Source: Streptomyces brasiliensis (GTDB lineage: Bacteria > Actinomycetota > Actinomycetes > Streptomycetales > Streptomycetaceae). From it: a stretch of 64,000 nucleotides of DNA. The notes under the pieces are model-generated. The model searched no databases. It was given only the letters and a program-made list of their open reading frames with translations, and was not told the DNA's origin. Location of the stretch: contig NZ_BMQA01000021.1 in NCBI RefSeq assembly GCF_014647875.1, positions 58,846-122,845 of the forward strand, written 5' to 3'. Each line of letters begins with the position of its first letter. The first letter of the stretch is position 1. This document shows, piece by piece, positions 1 through 7,042 of this stretch. The translations under genes were made by a program, and so were the position numbers.

Positions 1-749
1 AAGACACCCTCGGAGGGGTCCAGTGCGGGATCGGCGTACGAGCCCAGACGGCGTCGCAGTTCGGCCGTACCCGTGGGCAGCCGGTCGATCTCGTCCCAGC
101 TCAGCATGTGGACGCCGATGAGGAAGCCGACGGGTCCCGGGCTCGACTTGTCCCCGCCCTTGGGAGACAGGACGCGCATGTGCGAGGTCAGGCCCGCGCG
201 ATGCGCCGACAGGATCTGCGCCTCGGTCCGGGAACCGTCGGCGGCGGTCCTGGTGAACCGCACCTCCCAGTACGGTGCGTTCGCCCAGGAGACCGGCCGC
301 GCCGATTCGACGTCTGCGACGTCGCGCAGGAAGGCCGAGGCGCTGGTGACCGTGGTCCCGGATCCCCCCCGGGCGGATCCGTGCGGGCCGGGAGTACCCG
401 TCGTGCCGAGCACGACGGCGACGGCCGCGGCCGCTGCCACGCCCGCGGTGACGGCGACGCGCAGGCCCCGGCGGCGCCTGCGGGGGGCTGAGGTGATCGG
501 GACGACCACGTCGTCACTGCCGCTCTGAGAGGCGATGTCGCGTCGCACGGCCTCGGCGACGGTCGCGCGGGCCGCGGCCAGGACCTCGGGCCGCGGCCCG
601 GGCACCCGGCCCGCCTCGACCAGCCCGTCCCAGCCCCGGATGTCGTGGGCCGGGTCGGCGAAGCCGAGGGAGGAAGCATCGAGGGGCGAGCCCGGGAAGG
701 CCGAGGGGGCGGGGGGCTGGGGGGACGGGAAGTCGGTTGCGTCGTTCAT
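1..749 (-). CDS. Membrane-anchored sigma-factor partner (CU044_5270-like), partial at window edge
   Basis: Reading leftward from an ATG at 749 the frame stays open to the window edge, so the C-terminus is missing. About 80 residues rich in Pro, Ala and acidic residues precede a basic RRRRRG stretch. A single hydrophobic segment (VAVTAGVAAAAAVAVVLG) follows, giving an N-in, C-out topology, and then a soluble domain with SWANAPYWEVRFTR. The ATG overlaps the stop of the sigma gene upstream in ATGA, so the two are translationally coupled. Coupling and topology are those of anti-sigma or CU044_5270-type proteins that accompany ECF sigma factors in actinomycetes. No zinc anti-sigma HxxxCxxC motif is seen, so the anti-sigma role is inferred from context only. 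Confidence 0.75.
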   Translation of the reverse strand, partial: MNDATDFPSPQPPAPSAFPGSPLDASSLGFADPAHDIRGWDGLVEAGRVPGPRPEVLAAARATVAEAVRRDIASQSGSDDVVVPITSAPRRRRRGLRVAVTAGVAAAAAVAVVLGTTGTPGPHGSARGGSGTTVTSASAFLRDVADVESARPVSWANAPYWEVRFTRTAADGSRTEAQILSAHRAGLTSHMRVLSPKGGDKSSPGPVGFLIGVHMLSWDEIDRLPTGTAELRRRLGSYADPALDPSEGV

Positions 750-1342
750 GCGGAGCCACCGTTCGCAGAGACGGTCGGGTTCGTGAGGGGCGGGACGCCG
801 GGTGCCGCACCGGAGTGGGCGCCGAGCAGCCCGCGCATCCGGGTGCGGGCGCGGTGCAGCCGCGAGCGGGCCGTGCCGGGCGGGATGCCCGTGACCTGCG
901 CGGCCTCGCTGGGCGTGAGTTGCTCCCAGGCGATGAGCAGGAGCAACTCGCGCTCGTCCGCGGTAAGTTCGTTCAGGGCCGCGCGCAGGGCCGGTAGCAG
1001 TGACGCGGCGTCCAGCCGCGCGTCCACGGCCGACCAGTCGTGCTCGTCCGCACCGTTTCCGTGCCCGGATGCGCGCGCGGCGGACGCGGCTCGCCGCCAG
1101 TGCGCCAGCACGTGGTTGCGGGCGATGCCGAAGAGCCAGCTCCGTACCGAGCCGAGGGCTCGGTCGTAGTCGGCGCGCCGCGCGTAGGCCGCGAGCCAGA
1201 CCTCCGAGAGCAGGTCGTCGGCCGCGGGCCCGCAGCGCCGCGTCAGATACCCGTGCAGGGCGGCCGCGTGCCGGTCCACCAGAGGTTCGAATGCCGCCGG
1301 ATCGTGCCGAGAGCGGTCGGCCAAGTCTTCATCGGTTTCCAC
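746..1342 (-). CDS. ECF-type RNA polymerase sigma factor
   Basis: Encodes about 198 residues. A region-2 core is present (FEPLVDRHAAALHGYL, then DDLLSEVWLAAYARR and VRSWLFGIARN). A region-4 helix-turn-helix follows (LTADERELLLLIAWEQL, then PSEAAQVTGIPPGTARSRL). This arrangement is the ECF sigma-70 family, which directs RNA polymerase to a small regulon. I chose the GTG at 1342 because an AAGGAG-type ribosome site lies just upstream and the protein then starts directly before region 2; the longer open frame upstream is Arg/Ser-rich and non-coding in character. The gene is followed with an ATGA overlap by a membrane protein likely to control it. The regulated stress is not visible from sequence. 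Confidence 0.9.
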   Translation of the reverse strand: METDEDLADRSRHDPAAFEPLVDRHAAALHGYLTRRCGPAADDLLSEVWLAAYARRADYDRALGSVRSWLFGIARNHVLAHWRRAASAARASGHGNGADEHDWSAVDARLDAASLLPALRAALNELTADERELLLLIAWEQLTPSEAAQVTGIPPGTARSRLHRARTRMRGLLGAHSGAAPGVPPLTNPTVSANGGSA

Positions 1343-1389
1343 CTGTGCTCCTTGACCAGGCCCCGCGGTGGGGCCCTCACCTCTACTTG

Positions 1390-1978
1390 TCGCGAGTCCT
1401 GTGAGCGTTCGCCCGTGCGCGCGGTGCGCCGCGAAGGCCGTGGACCTCGCCGTGCACGGCGGCGTGGAGCGGCTGCGGGTGTCCCGTCCGGCGCTCGACG
1501 TGCGCGTACGGGAGGCGGAGGCGGTCGGGCGCAGGAGCTGGTGTCCGGCGGAGACGTCGACCTCGCCCTGTCCCTCGCCGCGCACGCGCCGACCGCGCGG
1601 GACCCGAGTTCATCAGGGTGCCGCTGCCGGCCGACCCGCTGGACGTCGCCCTGCCCGCGGGACGTCCGTTCGCCGGGGCGCGGAGCTCCGGCCGCCGACC
1701 TGTCCGAGGAGCCGTGGATCTCCCGGGGTTGCGGCCCCCGGCCCTGGAGCACCACGGCGGTGTGCGAGGGGCGGGCCGGTACCGCTGCAGGCGCACAGCG
1801 CGGCCGGCTGGACGGCGATCCTCGCGATGGTCGAGGCGGGGACGGGCCGTTCCTGGTGCCGTGCCTGGCCGCGGTGCGGCGTGACGGGGTGCGGGAGCCG
1901 GGAGCCGACCGGCCTTACCGGCACGTGGTCGCGGCGGTGCGGAGGGGCAACGAAGTGCACCGAGGGCGCCACAGCGTG
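1390..1978 (+). pseudogene. Decayed LysR-type transcriptional regulator
   Basis: Pieces of a LysR-family effector-binding domain can be read in order but in changing frames: VSGGDVDLALSL, then VPLPADPLDVALPAGRPFAG, then DLSEEPWIS, then AHSAAGWTAILAMVEAG, then LVPCLAAVRRDGV and RPYRHVVAAVRRG. These are typical LysR segments, including the hydrophobic-ligand pocket and the C-terminal AAVRRG end. The N-terminal helix-turn-helix is not recognisable. At least three frame changes are needed, so this is a dead gene rather than a sequencing slip at one place. It lies between the sigma gene and pepN, and no partner operon is obvious. Confidence 0.6.
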
Positions 1979-1980
1979 AC

Positions 1981-2023
1981 CACACCCCGGCACCCCACCC
2001 ACCTGGTGGGGTGCCGGGGTGTG
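1981..2023. terminator. Strong bidirectional hairpin downstream of pepN
   Basis: An 18-bp perfect inverted repeat (1981-1998 with 2006-2023; core ACCCCGGCACCCCA) has a 7-base loop. It sits between the 3' end of the LysR remnant and the 3' end of pepN, as expected for an intrinsic terminator serving the leftward pepN transcript. There is no U-tract, which is common in Streptomyces. Confidence 0.8.
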
Positions 2024-2064
2024 ACTGTGCCGGGGTGGGGGAGGGCGCCCTTCCGAGGTGGCCG

Positions 2065-4647
2065 TCAGGCCGCGGTGCCCGCGTTCGCGTCGGCTGCCTG
2101 GGCCTTCAGCGCTCGCTCGACGCCCGCGCGGGACTCCGAGACCAGACGGCGCAGTGCCGCGCCGGGCTCCGCCGCGGACAGCCACGTGTCCGTCTTCGTC
2201 AGGGTCTCCTCGGAGACCTGGAGCGTCGGGTAGAGGCCGACCGCGATCTGCTGGGCGATCTCGTGGGAGCGGGAGTCCCAGATGTCCTTGAGGACCTCGA
2301 AGTACGTGTCCGCGTACGGTGCCAGCAGCTCGCGCTGGTCCCTCTGGACGAAGCCGCCGATCACCGCCTCCTGCACGGCGTTCGGCAGCTTGTCGGACTC
2401 GATGACCGACGCCCACGCCTCGGCCTTGGCCTCCGGCGTCGGACGGGCCGCGCGGGCGGTGGCCGCGTGCCGCTCTCCGGCCGCGGTCCTGTCCCGCTCG
2501 TACTCGCCCGCGATCTCCGTCTCGTCGAACCGGCCGACCGCCGCCAGGCGCTCCACGAACGCCCAGCGCAGCTCCGTGTCGACGACCAGGCCCTCGACCG
2601 TGTGCGTGCCGTCGAGCAGGCCTTCCAGGAGGTCCAGCTGCTCCGGCGTACGAGCCGTCTGCGCGAACGCCCGTGCCCACGCCAGCTGGTGGTCGCTGCT
2701 CGGCTCGGCCGCGCGCAGGTGCGCCAGCGTGGCGTCCGTCCAGCGGGTCAGCAGGGCCTCGCGGGCGGTCGGGTCGGCGTACAGATCGATCGCCAGCTTC
2801 ACCTGCCGCTGCAGCGACTGCACGACACCGATGTCGGTCTCCTTGGCGATGCCGGACAGCACCAGGGACAGATAGTCGCGGGTGGCGAGTTCGGCGTCAC
2901 GCGTCATGTCCCAGGCCGACGCCCAGCACAGGGCGCGCGGCAGGGAGGACTCGAAGTCGCCCAGGTGCTCGGTCACGAACGCCAGCGACTGCTCGTCCAG
3001 GCGGACCTTGGCGTACGACAGGTCGTCGTCGTTGAGCAGGATCACGTCCGGACGGGCCTGGCCGGCCAGCTGCGGTACGGCCGTCAGCTCGCCGTCCACG
3101 TCCAGCTCGATCCGGCCGGTGCGCAGCAGCTTGCCGCTCTCGGTGTCCAGGCTGTACAGACCGACCGCGATGCGGTGCGGACGCAGAGTCGGCTCGCCCT
3201 TGGCGCCTGCGGGCAGGGCCGGGGCCTCCTGGTGGACCGCGAAGGAGGTGATGACGCCGTTCGCGCCCGTCTCGATCTCCGGGCGCAGGACGTTGATGCC
3301 CGCGGTCTCCAGCCATTTCCTCGACCAGGTCTTCAGGTCGCGGCCGGAGGTCTCCTCCAGGGCGCCCAGCAGGTCGGACAGGCGCGTGTTGCCGTACGCG
3401 TGGCGCTTGAAGTAGGCCTGCACACCCTTGAAGAACTCGTCCATGCCGACGTACGCGACGAGCTGCTTGAGGACGCTCGCGCCCTTGGCGTACGTGATGC
3501 CGTCGAAGTTGACGAGCACGTCGTCGAGGTCGTTGATCTCGGCCATGATCGGGTGCGTGGACGGCAGCTGGTCCTGCCGGTACGCCCACGTCTTCATGGA
3601 GTTGGCGAACGTGGTCCAGGAGTGCGGCCAGCGCGAGCCGGGCGCGTACGCCTGGCAGGCGATGGAGGTGTAGGTGGCGAACGACTCGTTCAGCCACAGG
3701 TCGTTCCACCACTCCATGGTGACGAGGTCGCCGAACCACATGTGGGCCAGCTCGTGCAGGATCGTCTCCGCGCGCACCTCGTACGACGCGTCGGTCACCT
3801 TGGACCGGAAGACGTACTGGTCGCGGATGGTCACCGCGCCCGCGTTCTCCATCGCGCCCGCGTTGAACTCCGGCACGAACAGCTGGTCGTACTTGCCGAA
3901 CGGGTACTTGTAGTCGAACTTCTCCTGGAACCAGTCGAAGCCCTGCCGGGTCACCTCGAAGATCGCGTCCGAGTCGAGGAACTCGGCGAGCGAGGGCCGG
4001 CAGTAGATGCCGAGCGGCACGCTCTGCCCGTCCTTCTCGTACACGCTGTGGACGCTGTGGTACGGCCCGACGATCAGCGCGGTGATGTACGACGAGATCC
4101 GTGGCGTCGGCTCGAAGACCCAGACGTCGTCCTTGGGCTCGGGCGTCGGGGAGTTGGACACGACGGTCCAGCCCGTCGGCGCCTTCACGGTGAACTGGAA
4201 GGTCGCCTTCAGGTCCGGCTGCTCGAACGAGGCGAAGACCCGGCGGGCGTCCGGCACCTCGAACTGGGTGTAGAGATAGGCCTGCTCGTCCACCGGGTCG
4301 ACGAAGCGGTGCAGACCCTCCCCGGTGTTGGTGTACGCGCAGTCGGCGACCACCCGCAGCGTGTTCGGGCCCTGGAGCAGGCCTGGCAGGGCGATCCGCG
4401 AGTCCGAGAAGACCTCGGCCGGGTCGAGCGGGTCGCCGTTCAGGGTCACCTCGTGGACCGTCGGGGCCACCAGGTCGATGAAGGACTCGGTGCCGGGTTC
4501 GGCGACGTCGAAGCGCACCGTGGTCACGGACCTGTAGGTTCCGCCCTCCTGCGCGCCGGAGAGGTCGAGATCGATCTCGTACGAGTCAACGGTCAGCAGC
4601 TTCGCGCGCTGCTGCGCCTCTTCGCGAGTCAGGTTTGTGCCAGGCAC
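2065..4647 (-). CDS. pepN: Aminopeptidase N (M1 family metallopeptidase)
   Basis: Encodes 860 residues, the usual length for actinobacterial PepN. It removes N-terminal amino acids from peptides in the cytoplasm. The M1 signature is intact: the substrate-binding GAMEN at 264-268, the zinc site HELAH at 298-302 and the third zinc ligand Glu in NESF at 321. The C-terminal half is the all-helical ERAP1-like domain. The GTG at 4647 is chosen because GAGGAG precedes it and the start MPGTNLTREE aligns with the start of a paralogue at 20346-22964. The gene appears monocistronic, with a strong terminator just downstream. A second PepN in the same window suggests partly redundant peptide-turnover enzymes. 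Confidence 0.95.
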   Translation of the reverse strand: MPGTNLTREEAQQRAKLLTVDSYEIDLDLSGAQEGGTYRSVTTVRFDVAEPGTESFIDLVAPTVHEVTLNGDPLDPAEVFSDSRIALPGLLQGPNTLRVVADCAYTNTGEGLHRFVDPVDEQAYLYTQFEVPDARRVFASFEQPDLKATFQFTVKAPTGWTVVSNSPTPEPKDDVWVFEPTPRISSYITALIVGPYHSVHSVYEKDGQSVPLGIYCRPSLAEFLDSDAIFEVTRQGFDWFQEKFDYKYPFGKYDQLFVPEFNAGAMENAGAVTIRDQYVFRSKVTDASYEVRAETILHELAHMWFGDLVTMEWWNDLWLNESFATYTSIACQAYAPGSRWPHSWTTFANSMKTWAYRQDQLPSTHPIMAEINDLDDVLVNFDGITYAKGASVLKQLVAYVGMDEFFKGVQAYFKRHAYGNTRLSDLLGALEETSGRDLKTWSRKWLETAGINVLRPEIETGANGVITSFAVHQEAPALPAGAKGEPTLRPHRIAVGLYSLDTESGKLLRTGRIELDVDGELTAVPQLAGQARPDVILLNDDDLSYAKVRLDEQSLAFVTEHLGDFESSLPRALCWASAWDMTRDAELATRDYLSLVLSGIAKETDIGVVQSLQRQVKLAIDLYADPTAREALLTRWTDATLAHLRAAEPSSDHQLAWARAFAQTARTPEQLDLLEGLLDGTHTVEGLVVDTELRWAFVERLAAVGRFDETEIAGEYERDRTAAGERHAATARAARPTPEAKAEAWASVIESDKLPNAVQEAVIGGFVQRDQRELLAPYADTYFEVLKDIWDSRSHEIAQQIAVGLYPTLQVSEETLTKTDTWLSAAEPGAALRRLVSESRAGVERALKAQAADANAGTAA

Positions 4648-4759
4648 GCGGTCATCTCCTCGTTATGTGTGGGTTGCGCCATCCTTCCATGGGATCTCCG
4701 CGGAACGCGATGTCCGGATCCCGCCGGTGGGCGGGCGTGCGGGACGCGACGCTGGCCGT

Positions 4760-5284
4760 ATGACGACGTACATCGCACGACCCATCACTCCGGAGATCCT
4801 CAAGGAGCTGCGCTCTGCTGACGACGCGGGCCGCGAGATGGTTCCCCTGGCGGACGAGGAGGGCGGCGCCCCGCTGCGCTGCTGCCTGCGCCGCAGCGAG
4901 CCGGGCGAACGCATCGCGCTCGTCTCGTACGCCCCGCTGCGCCGCTGGGCGGCTCAGACCGGCGCGGACCCGGGTGCCTACGACGAACAGGGCCCGGTTT
5001 TCATCCACGCGGCCGAGTGCCCGGGCCCCGACACCGACCGCTACCCCTTCGCCAACGCCCACCGGACGGTGCGGCGGTATTCGGCCGAGGGCCGCATCCT
5101 CGGCGGGCAGCTGGTCGGGACGCTCGACGACGAGGCCTTCCGCAACGCGTTCGACGACCCGTCCGTGGCACTCGTCCACGTCCGCGCCGTCGAGTACGGC
5201 TGCTTCCTCTACGAGGTACGCAGGGGTCAGCTGCCGCTCGGTAGTACGAATGGTAGCCATGACAGTCATACCCCACTACCTTGA
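4760..5284 (+). CDS. DUF1203 family protein
   Basis: Encodes 174 residues beginning MTTYIARPITPEILKELR. The body (EPGERIALVSYAPL, GPVFIHAAECPG, and VALVHVRAVEYGCFLYEVRR near the end) matches the DUF1203 family, small soluble bacterial proteins of unknown function. It is divergent from pepN. The ATG at 4760 is the first start giving the family N-terminus; no strong ribosome site is seen. Its 3' end runs into the operator region of the mazEF pair, with the stop only 4 bases before the antitoxin ATG. Confidence 0.8.
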   Translation: MTTYIARPITPEILKELRSADDAGREMVPLADEEGGAPLRCCLRRSEPGERIALVSYAPLRRWAAQTGADPGAYDEQGPVFIHAAECPGPDTDRYPFANAHRTVRRYSAEGRILGGQLVGTLDDEAFRNAFDDPSVALVHVRAVEYGCFLYEVRRGQLPLGSTNGSHDSHTPLP

Positions 5285-5292
5285 GGGTATGA
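5266..5292. promoter_or_regulatory. Dyad operator overlapping the mazE start
   Basis: TCATACCC (5266-5273) and GGGTATGA (5285-5292) form a perfect 8-bp inverted repeat with 11 bases between arms. The right arm contains the antitoxin ATG. A site like this fits autorepression by the ribbon-helix-helix antitoxin. It also lies inside the 3' end of the DUF1203 gene. Confidence 0.55.
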
Positions 5293-5519
5293 AGATCAGT
5301 GTGAGCCTGCCGCAGGAGGACGTCACCTTCGTCGACGAGTACGCCGCGCGTACGGATGCCGAGTCCCGGTCCGCCGTGATACACGCCGCCATCGAGCTGC
5401 TGCGCCAGGCACAGCTGGAACAGGAGTACGCGGAGGCCTTCGCCGAGTGGGACGGCAGCGAGGACGCCGCGTTCTGGGACCAGTTCTCCGGGGACGGGCT
5501 GACCGATGAAGCGCGGTGA
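5289..5519 (+). CDS. mazE: Ribbon-helix-helix antitoxin, MazE-type
   Basis: Encodes 76 residues. The N-terminus MKISVSLPQEDVTFVDEYA followed by SRSAVIHAAIELLRQ is a ribbon-helix-helix DNA-binding fold. The C-terminal tail (EYAEAFAEWDGSEDAAFWDQ) is acidic and rich in Trp/Phe, as is typical of antitoxins that wrap around MazF. It overlaps mazF by 14 bases, so the pair is co-translated. It probably neutralises the toxin and represses its own promoter through the dyad at its start. Only the fold and the gene pairing support the name; the DNA-binding part is CopG/RHH-like, not the AbrB fold of E. coli MazE. Confidence 0.88.
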   Translation: MKISVSLPQEDVTFVDEYAARTDAESRSAVIHAAIELLRQAQLEQEYAEAFAEWDGSEDAAFWDQFSGDGLTDEAR

Positions 5520-5853
5520 CATCTATCTCGTCGACTACGGGCCGTCGCGAGGCAGCGAGCCCAACAAGGCCCGCCCTGCGGTGATCGTCTCGAACGACGG
5601 CGCCAACGCGGCGGTGGAGCGGACGGGGCGAGGCGTTGTCACGCTGGTTCCCCTGACGACCAGCACGGCACGGGTCTACCCGTTCCAAGTGCTGCTTCCC
5701 GCAGGGGAAGCCGGTCTGCTCAAGGACTCCAAGGTGCAGTGCGAACATGTGCGTGCGCTTGCCCCGGAGCGGTTGCTGAGGCCGATCGGGTCGGTCCCCG
5801 CACAGCGTATGGCAGAGATCGACACGGCTCTGCGCAGGCATCTGGCGCTCTGA
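5506..5853 (+). CDS. mazF: MazF-type mRNA interferase toxin
   Basis: Encodes 115 residues with the MazF/PemK fold. The start MKRGDIYLVDYGPSRGSEPN and PAVIVSNDGAN carry the conserved RGDI-(W/Y) and RP(A/V)-(V/L)IVS elements. VVTLVPLTTS and SKVQCEHVRAL correspond to the family's T-x-T/S and (D/Q)xxRxL elements. These enzymes cleave single-stranded mRNA at short sites. The start overlaps the antitoxin stop, and a strong hairpin follows. The toxin looks intact, with no missing key residue that I can see. Confidence 0.92.
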   Translation: MKRGDIYLVDYGPSRGSEPNKARPAVIVSNDGANAAVERTGRGVVTLVPLTTSTARVYPFQVLLPAGEAGLLKDSKVQCEHVRALAPERLLRPIGSVPAQRMAEIDTALRRHLAL

Positions 5854-5863
5854 ACTAGAGAAA

Positions 5864-5892
5864 GGGCGCCCACCGGTCACCGGTGGGCGCCC
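5864..5892. terminator. Bidirectional terminator between mazF and asd
   Basis: GGGCGCCCACCG (5864-5875) pairs with CGGTGGGCGCCC (5881-5892). The hairpin lies between the convergent mazF and asd genes and can stop both. Confidence 0.85.
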
Positions 5893-5913
5893 CACGCATA
5901 CGTTCGCGCAGCG

Positions 5914-6930
5914 CTACGCGCGCAGCTCCGCCGCCACCAGCTCCGCGATCTGCACCGCGTTCAGGGCCGCGCCCTTGCGGAGGTTGTCGTTGGAGATGAA
6001 CAGGGAGAGGCCGTTGTCGACGGTCTCGTCCGCGCGGATGCGGCCGACGTACGACGGGTCCTTGCCGGCCGCCTGGAGGGGGGTCGGGATGTCGGACAGC
6101 TCGACGCCCGGGGCGTCCTTCAACAGCTCGGTCGCGCGCTCCGGGGAGATCGGGCGCGCGAAGCGGGCGTTGACCTGGAGGGAGTGGCCGGAGAAGACCG
6201 GGACGCGGACACAGGTGCCGGAGACCTTCAGCCCGGGGATCTCCAGGATCTTGCGGGACTCGTTGCGGAGCTTCTGCTCCTCGTCGGTCTCGTTCAGGCC
6301 GTCGTCGACGAGGTTGCCGGCGAAGGGCAGCACGTTGAAGGCGATCGGGCGCTTGTAGACCTGCGGCTGAGGGAAGTCGACCGCCTCGCCGTCGTGGGTC
6401 AGCTTGTCGGCGTCGGCCACGACCTTCTGCGCCTGGCCGTGCAGCTCGGCGACACCGGCGAGGCCCGAGCCGGACACCGCCTGGTACGTGGCGACGACCA
6501 GCGCCTCCAGACCGGCCTCCGCGTGCAGCACCTTCAGGACCGGCATCGCGGCCATCGTGGTGCAGTTCGGGTTGGCGATGATGCCCTTGGGGCGGTCCGC
6601 GATGGCGTGCGGGTTCACCTCGGAGACCACCAGCGGGACGTCCGGGTCCTTGCGCCACGCCGAAGAGTTGTCGATCACGACGGCGCCCTGCGAGGCCACC
6701 TTCTCGGCCAGCGCCTTCGAGGTCGCGCCGCCCGCGGAGAACAGCACGATGTCGAGGCCGGTGTAGTCGGCCGTCGAGGCGTCCTCCACCGTCACGCCGT
6801 CCACGACCGTCCCCGCCGAGCGGGCCGAGGCGAACAGGCGCAGCTCGTCGGCCGGAAAGTTCCGTTCCGTGAGGATCTTGCGCATGACCGTGCCGACCTG
6901 ACCGGTGGCTCCGACGATTCCGACCCTCAC
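5914..6930 (-). CDS. asd: Aspartate-semialdehyde dehydrogenase
   Basis: Encodes 338 residues. It makes aspartate semialdehyde from aspartyl phosphate with NADPH, the branch point to lysine/diaminopimelate, threonine and methionine. The NADP site GIVGATGQVG is at residues 4-13, and the catalytic cysteine lies in IANPNCTTM. The substrate-binding region QAVSGSG and HSLQVNARF towards the C-terminus are also present. The GTG at 6930 gives the standard MRVGIVG start. No aspartokinase gene is next to it in this window. This looks like the single-gene form often found near pepN in Streptomyces. Confidence 0.96.
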   Translation of the reverse strand: MRVGIVGATGQVGTVMRKILTERNFPADELRLFASARSAGTVVDGVTVEDASTADYTGLDIVLFSAGGATSKALAEKVASQGAVVIDNSSAWRKDPDVPLVVSEVNPHAIADRPKGIIANPNCTTMAAMPVLKVLHAEAGLEALVVATYQAVSGSGLAGVAELHGQAQKVVADADKLTHDGEAVDFPQPQVYKRPIAFNVLPFAGNLVDDGLNETDEEQKLRNESRKILEIPGLKVSGTCVRVPVFSGHSLQVNARFARPISPERATELLKDAPGVELSDIPTPLQAAGKDPSYVGRIRADETVDNGLSLFISNDNLRKGAALNAVQIAELVAAELRA

Positions 6931-7042
6931 TGCGACTCCTTTGCATGGCTTGCGGGTGCCCCCAGCGTGGCCGGGGCCTTTCCATGATGCGTCTGACCCC
7001 GGCCGTCGTGTCCAATCCTTTGCCCGCAGGATGGGACGTGCG

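Noticed and set aside
2011..4821. Long plus-strand open frame opposite pepN
   Set aside because: Shadow of the M1 aminopeptidase; no motifs and biased Arg/Leu/Val composition. The same applies opposite the second pepN (20364-23027) and opposite tig (37630-40218).
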